From contig JAIYAA010000142.1 of assembly GCA_027489295.1 (NCBI GenBank), positions 1-7,944 of the forward strand: a DNA stretch of 7,944 nt, read 5' to 3'. Positions 1 to 7,944 of this stretch are shown piece after piece; position 1 is the first letter of the stretch, and every line of letters starts with the position of its first letter. The stretch comes from Sphingomonadales bacterium (GTDB taxonomy: Bacteria > Pseudomonadota > Alphaproteobacteria > Sphingomonadales > Sphingomonadaceae). Under the pieces are notes generated by a model that did no database searches, was not told the origin of the DNA, and was given only the letters and a program-made list of their open reading frames with translations. The translations under genes were made by a program, and so were the position numbers.

Positions 1-18
1 ACCAAGCCGCGGTTAACC

Positions 19-24
19 GAGGGA
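19..24 (+). promoter_or_regulatory. Shine-Dalgarno sequence of the Oar-like receptor
   Basis: GAGGGA ends five bases before the ATG at 30, which is good spacing and supports that start. Just upstream, CGGTTAACCG (10-19) is a perfect 10-base palindrome that shares its last G with this site. The promoter lies before the window, so transcriptional control cannot be judged. Confidence 0.75.
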
Positions 25-29
25 AATCG

Positions 30-3000
30 ATGAATAAGACGCAAAGGAAGTTGCGCGCGGGCGTAGCCCTGCACGCGCTCGCGCTCGTTGGCGCCAGCGC
101 CGCAATGCTCTCCGCGACCACGCCAGCGCACGCGCAGGATTATACGTCGGGCGCCATCCAGGGGACGGTGACGGATCAGAGCGGGGCGCCCGTTTCGGGT
201 GCGACCGTTACCGTGACGTCCACCGCCCAGGGCTCGGTACGTACCGCGACCACGAGCAGTTCGGGTTCGGTTCGCATCAACAACCTGCCGGTAGGTACCT
301 ACAACGTCGTCGTCGAAGTCGACGGCAAGCCGGGTTGGCGCGCAGACGGTGTCAGCATCCTTGCGTCGCAGACCGTGGCGCTGAATATCGCGCTGTCGTC
401 GACCGAAGAGATTGTCGTTACCGGCTCCGCCGCAACCCGCGCCTTCACGGGTACGACGACCGGCATCAACGTCGACGTTGCCGACTTCATCAAGACCAAC
501 CCGCTCGGCCGCGACCTCACCTCTGTCATCCTGCTGGCGCCGGGCACGTCGCGCGGTGACTCGGCCTTTGGCAACCTCGCGTCCATCGGCGGTTCGTCGG
601 TGGCGGAAAACGCCTATTATATCAACGGCCTGAACACCACGAACTTTGACAACTATCTGGGTTCGGCTTCGGTGCCGTTCTATTTCTATCGTAACGTCGA
701 AGTGAAGGCTGGCGGCTATCCGGCTGAGTTCGGCCGTGCGACCGGCGGCATCGTCAACGCGGTAACCAAGTCGGGCTCGAACGAGTTCACCGCCGCCGTG
801 CACATCGACTGGTCGCCGAACTTCCTGCGTTCGCGCGGTAAGGACCTGCTGTCGTGGGACGGCAGCAAGTACGTCAAGAGCACCAGCCGCGCCGACGACA
901 AGGCGGATACCTATATTGCCGCGCTCGAGGCCGGCGGCCCGATCATCAAGGATCGCCTGTTCGTCTATGGCCTGGTGCAGTTCCAGCGCAGCACCAGCCT
1001 GAGCAACGCGCCGATCAGCAACGTCGCCTATTCCTACAAGAATGACGATCCGTTCTGGGGCGCAAAGATCGACGCCTATCCGATCGACAACCACCATCTC
1101 GAATTCACGATCTTCGACACGCGCAACACCCAGTCGCGCGCCGATCTCGCCTATTCGAACGCCAGCGGCCAGGCGGTCTATGGCGGCGCGTCCACGGTGA
1201 CGGATACCTATGGCGGCGGCCTGAACTATGTCGGCAAGTATACCGGCCAGTTCACCGACTGGCTGACGCTGTCGGCTGCCTATGGTCGTGTGCGCGACCG
1301 CGGCGACTCGATTGCGACCGCGGGCGATACGACCTCGCCGGTGTTCATCAACTCGTCGGGTGCTACGACCTACGGCGTCGCCAATGGCGGCTACTTTACC
1401 GGCCAGCGCAACGCCTCGATCGTCACGCCGTACAACACCCAGCGCCTGTTCTATCGCGCTGACGCCGACCTGCTGTTCAGCATCCTCGGCGATCACCATG
1501 TCCGCTTCGGCTATGACCAGGAAAACAACACCCTGGCGCATACCACGGTGCGCAGCGGTGGCAGTGTGCTGAATGCTGCCGGGTTCATCACGCCGGATGC
1601 CTTCAACGCCAACACGGGCAACGCAGGTCTTCAGCTGATCGCACGTGCAGCCGATGCGCAGGGCCCGATCGTCGAGCTGAACTATTACAACACCGGCGGC
1701 GTCTTCAAGGCACGCAACCGCGCGTTCTACATCCAGGACGAGTGGAAGGTGAACGATCGTCTGACGATCAATTTCGGTGCGCGTCGGGACGACTTCCGCG
1801 TCAACAAGCCCGACGGCTCGCCGTTCGGCAATCTCAGCGGAAACTATTCGCCGCGTGTCGGCGCGACGTACAATCTGTGGGGCGACAAGTCCGGCAAGAT
1901 CTACGGCTCGTTTGGCACCTACTTCCTGCCGTTCGCCAGCAATACGGCGTTCCGCCAGGGTGGCCGCGAATATTACTTCCGCGAGCGTTGGCATTTCAGC
2001 GGCGTCGACTCGAAGGGTCTGCCGATCCTGACCACCCAAGTCACCAATCAGGGTACGTACGCGACGGCGTGCCCGTTCAAGCTCACCCCGAAGTCGAGCG
2101 GCCAGAACTGTGCCGTCACGGGCACGGGTGAAGTGCTGGATACCACGGCAGGCATTGCGGCGAACCTCAAGGCGACCAAGGAAACCGAATGGATCCTCGG
2201 CTATGAGCAGCAGCTCGGCCGTTGGAGCGTGGGCCTTTCCTATACCCACCGCACCCTCAACAACACCGCCGAGGACGTCGCGATCGACGCCGCCGTGAAC
2301 GCCTACTGCACCGCGAACGGCATTTCGGGCTGCGCCAAGATCTGGACCGGGTATCGCCAGTATGTGATCATGAACCCGGGCTCGGACCTGACCGTCAACC
2401 TGGCGGGTCTGGACAAGCGCCAGGTGACCCTCACCGCGGCGCAGCTCGGTTATCCGAAGGCAAAGCGTACCTACGACGCGGTGGACCTGACCTTCCGTCG
2501 CAAGTGGGACGGCAACTACTCGGTGGGCGGCAGCTACACCTGGTCGAAGAGCCTGGGTAACTCGGAAGGCTTTGTGCAGTCCGACTTTGGCCAGAGCGAC
2601 GCCGGCATCACGCAGGACTTCGACCAGCCAGGCTTCACCCAGTATGCCTATGGCAATCTGCCGAACGACGTTCGTCACCGGTTCAAGGTGTGGGGCAGCG
2701 TCGCGCTTTCGGACGCCTTCTCGGTCGGTTCGAACATCACTGTGCAGTCGCCGCGTTCGCTGAGCTGCTTCGGCTACCACCCGACCGATCTGTTCGCCGA
2801 CGGCTATGGTGCAGCCTCGCACTATTGCAACGGCCAGCCGAGCCCCCGCGGGTCGGCGCAGAAGGGCCAATGGAACCAGAGCATCGATCTGTCGCTGCGA
2901 TACAACGTCAAGTTCGGCGAACGCACCGTCACCCTGCGTGGCGACGTGTTCAACCTGCTGAACTCGCAGGCGATCCAGAAGCGCAACGAGATCGGCGATC

Positions 3001-3125
3001 TCGATGTGGTGACCGACGATACGACGGGCCTGCCGACCAGCTACATCAAGAACCCGAGCTACGGGCTGCCGACGTCGTACCAGTCGCCGCGCTACGTGCG
3101 CCTGGGCCTCGACATCGCGTTCTGA
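30..3125 (+). CDS. Oar-like TonB-dependent outer-membrane receptor with carboxypeptidase-regulatory-like domain
   Basis: Predicted 1031-residue outer-membrane beta-barrel transporter, energised from the inner membrane by TonB-ExbB-ExbD. Seen in order: a basic N-terminus and hydrophobic signal peptide ending in AHA, with likely cleavage after residue 35; a carboxypeptidase-regulatory-like fold at about 42-122 (GAIQGTVTDQSGAPVSGATV, then the LPVGTYNVVV strand); a TonB box EIVVTG at 127-132; a plug domain at about 140-255 with AYYINGLNTT and GGYPAEFGRATGGIVNAVTK motifs; and a barrel to the C-terminus, ending in SPRYVRLGLDIAF with the terminal Phe usual for barrel insertion. This order and length match the Oar family. 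Myxococcus Oar is reported to be needed for secretion of a protease, but most family members have no known substrate, and none can be read here. The start is supported by GAGGGA at 19-24. The only six cysteines form three close pairs (681/694, 760/768, 913/933), probably in extracellular loops. It converges on clpB and no operon partner is visible. Family is secure; cargo is unknown. Confidence 0.95.
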   Translation: MNKTQRKLRAGVALHALALVGASAAMLSATTPAHAQDYTSGAIQGTVTDQSGAPVSGATVTVTSTAQGSVRTATTSSSGSVRINNLPVGTYNVVVEVDGKPGWRADGVSILASQTVALNIALSSTEEIVVTGSAATRAFTGTTTGINVDVADFIKTNPLGRDLTSVILLAPGTSRGDSAFGNLASIGGSSVAENAYYINGLNTTNFDNYLGSASVPFYFYRNVEVKAGGYPAEFGRATGGIVNAVTKSGSNEFTAAVHIDWSPNFLRSRGKDLLSWDGSKYVKSTSRADDKADTYIAALEAGGPIIKDRLFVYGLVQFQRSTSLSNAPISNVAYSYKNDDPFWGAKIDAYPIDNHHLEFTIFDTRNTQSRADLAYSNASGQAVYGGASTVTDTYGGGLNYVGKYTGQFTDWLTLSAAYGRVRDRGDSIATAGDTTSPVFINSSGATTYGVANGGYFTGQRNASIVTPYNTQRLFYRADADLLFSILGDHHVRFGYDQENNTLAHTTVRSGGSVLNAAGFITPDAFNANTGNAGLQLIARAADAQGPIVELNYYNTGGVFKARNRAFYIQDEWKVNDRLTINFGARRDDFRVNKPDGSPFGNLSGNYSPRVGATYNLWGDKSGKIYGSFGTYFLPFASNTAFRQGGREYYFRERWHFSGVDSKGLPILTTQVTNQGTYATACPFKLTPKSSGQNCAVTGTGEVLDTTAGIAANLKATKETEWILGYEQQLGRWSVGLSYTHRTLNNTAEDVAIDAAVNAYCTANGISGCAKIWTGYRQYVIMNPGSDLTVNLAGLDKRQVTLTAAQLGYPKAKRTYDAVDLTFRRKWDGNYSVGGSYTWSKSLGNSEGFVQSDFGQSDAGITQDFDQPGFTQYAYGNLPNDVRHRFKVWGSVALSDAFSVGSNITVQSPRSLSCFGYHPTDLFADGYGAASHYCNGQPSPRGSAQKGQWNQSIDLSLRYNVKFGERTVTLRGDVFNLLNSQAIQKRNEIGDLDVVTDDTTGLPTSYIKNPSYGLPTSYQSPRYVRLGLDIAF

Positions 3126-3142
3126 TCCAAACGTAGTTCGAA

Positions 3143-3179
3143 AAAGGAGAGAGGCGGGGCATGCCCCGCCTCTCTTTTT

Positions 3180-3180
<1 letters not shown>
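3143..3180. terminator. Bidirectional intrinsic terminator between convergent genes
   Basis: A perfect 28-base palindrome (3148-3175, centre between 3161 and 3162) forms a GC-rich stem with arm GAGAGGCGGGGC; the central bases pair only on paper and become the loop. On the plus strand it is followed by six T (3175-3180), ending the receptor transcript 18 bases after its stop. On the minus strand the stem is followed by CC and then five T (complement of 3141-3145), so it can also end the clpB transcript. The T-tract reaches position 3180, which is also the last base of the clpB stop codon (TGA, 3182-3180). One hairpin therefore plausibly serves both genes. The plus-direction call is very strong; the minus direction is slightly weaker because of the two intervening C. 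Confidence 0.92.
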
Positions 3181-5759
<2,579 letters not shown>

Positions 5760-5765
5760 GCCTGA

Positions 5766-5770
5766 TCCCT
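5766..5770 (-). promoter_or_regulatory. Shine-Dalgarno sequence deciding the clpB start
   Basis: Read on the minus strand, AGGGA is followed by TCAGGC and then the ATG at 5759, a six-base spacing. With the promoter at 5785-5815 it fixes translation at 5759 and rules out the 84-residue N-terminal extension that the open frame would otherwise allow. Confidence 0.8.
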
Positions 5771-5784
5771 GTTCGAATGTGACC

Positions 5785-5815
5785 AGCAGATAGTGTTGCA
5801 AATCAGCAACACAAG
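5785..5815 (-). promoter_or_regulatory. Probable heat-shock (RpoH, sigma-32) promoter of clpB
   Basis: On the minus strand, CTTG (5815-5812) is followed by exactly 17 bases and then ACTATCTGCT (5794-5785). The alphaproteobacterial RpoH consensus is usually given as CTTG-N17-CYTATNTNNG. Here the -35 core and spacing are exact, and the -10 element matches at Y, T, A, T and the later T, differing at its first and last positions. Transcription would begin near 5778, leaving a leader of about 20 bases that contains the Shine-Dalgarno sequence. clpB is a classic RpoH target, which fits. The transcription start is predicted, not observed. Confidence 0.75.
5793..5812. repeat. Perfect inverted repeat inside the clpB promoter spacer
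   Basis: GTGTTGC-N6-GCAACAC has perfect 7-base arms and a 6-base centre. It fills the space between the -35 and -10 elements, and its outer bases overlap the last G of CTTG and the second base of the -10 element. It lies upstream of the predicted transcription start, so it would act as DNA, for example as an operator, rather than as an RNA hairpin in the clpB message. It does not match the CIRCE element (TTAGCACTC-N9-GAGTGCTAA). It could be chance; no binding protein is known to me for it. Confidence 0.5.
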
Positions 5816-6009
5816 AGGGGGCTCTTGCGTGCCTTGCGATCCCTGCACCCGCGAAGGAATACCGGAAATGCGGAGTTTTCCGAGCTTTAACCGCGGCGTC
5901 ACCGAAATGTCGCGCAAGCGCCCCCATTCTGCAATCGGAACAGCCCGATGTTGCAACGCAGCGCGCGTAGCGGCCGCAAAGCACGGGGCGAGGGGTCCGG
6001 TGCTTTCCC

Positions 6010-6015
6010 AAGGGG
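6010..6015 (+). promoter_or_regulatory. Shine-Dalgarno sequence of the second receptor
   Basis: AAGGGG ends four bases before the ATG at 6020 and about ten before an alternative in-frame ATG at 6026. Both starts give a workable signal peptide. 6020 has the more usual spacing for an AGGGG core, but 6026 cannot be excluded from sequence alone. Confidence 0.65.
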
Positions 6016-6019
6016 ATTC

Positions 6020-7944
6020 ATGCGCATGCGCATCCGTATGCTTGCCGCCGGCCTGCTCGCCGGCACGTCGCTCTTCACCGCCGGCGCCGCCTTCGCGCAA
6101 ACCGCACCCGCCGCCGCCCTGGTCGACGACACCGCCCCGCAGAGCGGCGGCGACGAGATCGTGGTGATCGGCAAGGGCGAAACCCGCCAGATCCAGACCC
6201 TCACCCAGAGCGACATCGCGCTGCTCGCCCCGGGCACCAGCCCGCTCAAGGCGATCGAAAAGCTGCCGGGCGTGAATTTCCAGGGTGCGGACCCGTTCGG
6301 TTCCTATGAATGGGCCGGCCGTATCTCGATCCGCAGCTTCAACCAGAACCAGCTCGGCTATACGCTGGACGGCATCCCGCTCGGCGATGCCAGCTACGGC
6401 AACGTCAACGGCCTGCACATCAGCCGTGCGATCATCAGCGAGAACATCGCCGAGACGCGCGTCTCGCAGGGGTCGGGCTCGATCGACACCCAGGCGACCA
6501 ACAACCTCGGCGGCACGCTCGAATTCCTGTCGAGCGATCCCAAGGAGAAGCTGGGCATCGACGTGAACGCCACCGGCGGCAGCAACAGCTTCTGGCGCGT
6601 GTTCGGCCGGCTCGACTTCGGCGAGCTGACCCCGGGCGGCACCCGCGCCTATTTGTCGTACCTCCACTCCGATACCGACAAGTGGAAGGGCTGGGGCGCG
6701 CAGCGCGTCAACCAGGTCAACGGCAAGATCGTCACCCCGCTGAGCCCGGACCTGCGCGCGGTGGGCACGTTCGACTTCTCCGATCGTCGCGAGAACGACT
6801 ATCAGGACATGTCGCTCGATATGATCAAGCGTCTGGGCTACAACTGGGACAATATCTCGAACGATTACGCCAAGGCGATCCTGGTTTCGGATATTGGCGC
6901 GAACAACGGCTATACCGGCCTGACGCCGACCAACCCCGGCGCCGGCAAGGTCTATCCCGCGCCCTTCGCCAATCCGGACGACGCCTATTACAACGCCGCC
7001 GGCCTGCGCCGCGACTATCTGGCCTCGGCGGGGATCGAGACGACCGGCGGCTCGGCGGTGCATGGCGTGCTGAAGGGATATTTCCACAACAATCACGGCC
7101 AAGGCCTGTGGTATACGCCCTATGTCGCCTCGCCCAACGGCGTGCCGATGTCGCTGCGCACCACCGAATATGACATCCGCCGCGGCGGCGTGTTCGGCAA
7201 TGTCGGCACCAAGATCGGCAGCAACGACATCACCGTGGGTGGCTGGTACGAGCGGAACAATTTCCGCCAGGCGCGCCGCTTCTATGCGCTGTCCAGCCGC
7301 ACCGATCCGGGCCGCGACAGCCTGGACTTCCAGAGCAACCCGTTCTTCACCCAGTGGTACTGGCGCTATCAGACCGACACCGTCCAATATTATGTGCAGG
7401 ACAAGATCGACCTCGGCGCGCTGACCGCCAATCTGGGCTGGAAGGGCTTCGCGGTCACCAACCGCGCGACGCCGATCGTCGGCGGTGGTCTGGCCGGCGG
7501 CAAGATCAAGGTGACCGACTGGTTCCAGCCGCATGCCGGCCTGAACTATCGCGTGACCCAGAATGCCGAGCTGTTCGCCGGCTTCACCCAAGTCACCCGC
7601 GCCTTCGTCTCCGCGGCGACCAGCGGCCCGTTCGCGACGACCCAGGCCGGCTTCAACGCGCTCAACGGCGGTTCGACGAAGCTGAAGCCGGAAGCGTCGG
7701 ACACCTATGAGGTGGGCGGCCGGTTCCGCTCGGGCATCTTCACCGGCTCGCTCGCGGGATATTACGTCAACTTCCGCAACCGCCTGCTGGCGGTGACGAC
7801 CAGCGCCGGCATCGTCGGCAACCCCGCAATCCTGCAGAATGTCGGCGACGTCCGCTCGGTCGGCTTCGAGGCAACCGGCGACGTGCGCCTGCCGATGGGC
7901 TTCGGTCTGTTCGGCTCGTACAGCTACAACGACTCGACCTATCG
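6020..7944 (+). CDS. TonB-dependent outer-membrane receptor, 3' end beyond the window
   Basis: The frame is open from ATG at 6020 to the last base, giving 641 residues with no stop, so the C-terminal part of the barrel is missing. Seen: a basic start MRMRIRM; a hydrophobic signal peptide ending in AFA, with likely cleavage after residue 26; an Ala/Pro-rich linker; a TonB box EIVVIG at 46-51; a plug domain at about 55-175 with AIEKLPGVNF, IRSFNQNQLGYTLDGIPLGD and the closing NNLGGTLEF; then barrel strands rich in aromatic residues, including the family motif LKPEASDTYEVGGR (from 555) and VGDVRSVGFEATG (from 608). It lacks the N-terminal carboxypeptidase-like domain of the receptor at 30-3125 and has no cysteine in the visible part, so the two are not a recent duplication. 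The substrate (siderophore, sugar, vitamin or other) cannot be read. ATG codons at 6026 and 6038 are alternative starts. It is transcribed divergently from clpB; its gene partners, if any, lie downstream of the window. Confidence 0.93.
   Translation, partial: MRMRIRMLAAGLLAGTSLFTAGAAFAQTAPAAALVDDTAPQSGGDEIVVIGKGETRQIQTLTQSDIALLAPGTSPLKAIEKLPGVNFQGADPFGSYEWAGRISIRSFNQNQLGYTLDGIPLGDASYGNVNGLHISRAIISENIAETRVSQGSGSIDTQATNNLGGTLEFLSSDPKEKLGIDVNATGGSNSFWRVFGRLDFGELTPGGTRAYLSYLHSDTDKWKGWGAQRVNQVNGKIVTPLSPDLRAVGTFDFSDRRENDYQDMSLDMIKRLGYNWDNISNDYAKAILVSDIGANNGYTGLTPTNPGAGKVYPAPFANPDDAYYNAAGLRRDYLASAGIETTGGSAVHGVLKGYFHNNHGQGLWYTPYVASPNGVPMSLRTTEYDIRRGGVFGNVGTKIGSNDITVGGWYERNNFRQARRFYALSSRTDPGRDSLDFQSNPFFTQWYWRYQTDTVQYYVQDKIDLGALTANLGWKGFAVTNRATPIVGGGLAGGKIKVTDWFQPHAGLNYRVTQNAELFAGFTQVTRAFVSAATSGPFATTQAGFNALNGGSTKLKPEASDTYEVGGRFRSGIFTGSLAGYYVNFRNRLLAVTTSAGIVGNPAILQNVGDVRSVGFEATGDVRLPMGFGLFGSYSYNDSTY

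Larger units (their letters stand above)
5760..6019. other. Divergent intergenic region between clpB and the second receptor
   Basis: This 260-base stretch holds the clpB promoter and its inverted repeat at the left end and the Shine-Dalgarno sequence of the receptor at the right end. Between about 5816 and 6005 I see no convincing gene. I also could not find a sigma-70 or ECF-type promoter with good matches at both elements for the receptor. An 8-base motif TGTTGCAA occurs twice, at 5794-5801 and 5949-5956; the second copy lies within the palindrome GTTGCAAC (5950-5957). Confidence 0.6.

Noticed and set aside
5793..5812. CIRCE/HrcA operator at the clpB promoter
   Set aside because: The CIRCE arms TTAGCACTC and GAGTGCTAA with a 9-base centre do not match GTGTTGC-N6-GCAACAC.
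5834..5862. TTGCGA-N17-GAATAC as a sigma-70 promoter for the second receptor
   Set aside because: The -35 is acceptable and the spacing is ideal, but the -10 hexamer matches TATAAT at only two positions, so it is not distinguishable from chance.
5937..5961. GGAAC upstream of the second receptor as an EcfG-type general-stress promoter
   Set aside because: The expected CGTT element is absent at 16 or 17 bases spacing (GCAG and CAGC are found), so only the -35 half matches.
5760..6011. 84-residue N-terminal extension of ClpB from an upstream ATG at 6011
   Set aside because: The extension does not resemble ClpB N-termini, contains the likely heat-shock promoter and its palindrome, and is followed by a proper Shine-Dalgarno sequence and the conserved start at 5759.
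6310..7173. Plus-strand frame of 287 codons inside the second receptor
   Set aside because: It overlaps the receptor in another frame and gives an Arg/Gln/Pro-rich sequence without motifs. The receptor frame is continuous through the same region.

Overview
The window looks like a chromosomal segment of a high-GC alphaproteobacterium, most likely a sphingomonad (Sphingomonas or a close relative). The reasons are the GC-rich codon choice, two large TonB-dependent outer-membrane receptors with the 'EIVV(T/I)G' TonB-box style common in that group, and a clpB gene whose promoter fits the alphaproteobacterial heat-shock (RpoH) pattern. The taxonomic call is inference from sequence style, not from a database match.

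Layout: (1) 30-3125, plus strand: a complete Oar-like TonB-dependent receptor with an N-terminal carboxypeptidase-regulatory-like domain. (2) 3143-3180: a strong, nearly symmetric hairpin between convergent genes, able to terminate transcription from both sides. (3) 3180-5759, minus strand: a complete clpB of 859 residues. Its frame stays open upstream to 6011, but the real start is 5759, because a heat-shock-type promoter (5785-5815) and a Shine-Dalgarno sequence (5766-5770) lie between. (4) 5760-6019: a divergent intergenic region holding the clpB promoter, an inverted repeat inside its spacer, and a Shine-Dalgarno sequence for the next gene. (5) 6020 to the window end, plus strand: a second TonB-dependent receptor of a different subfamily, cut off by the window edge after 641 residues.

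How the genes relate: the two receptors are predicted outer-membrane transporters powered by TonB-ExbB-ExbD. ClpB is a cytoplasmic disaggregase working with DnaK. Nothing in the sequence links their functions. clpB is on the opposite strand from both receptors and appears to be an independently controlled single-gene unit between them. There are no tRNA or rRNA genes, CRISPR arrays, insertion sequences or attachment sites that I can see. Long open frames antisense to clpB and to the second receptor are best explained as GC-rich shadows.

I did not find a convincing undescribed system. The most useful observations are regulatory: the palindrome embedded in the clpB heat-shock promoter, and the compact two-way terminator that touches the clpB stop codon. 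On the protein side, all six cysteines of the Oar-like receptor fall in three short-range pairs.
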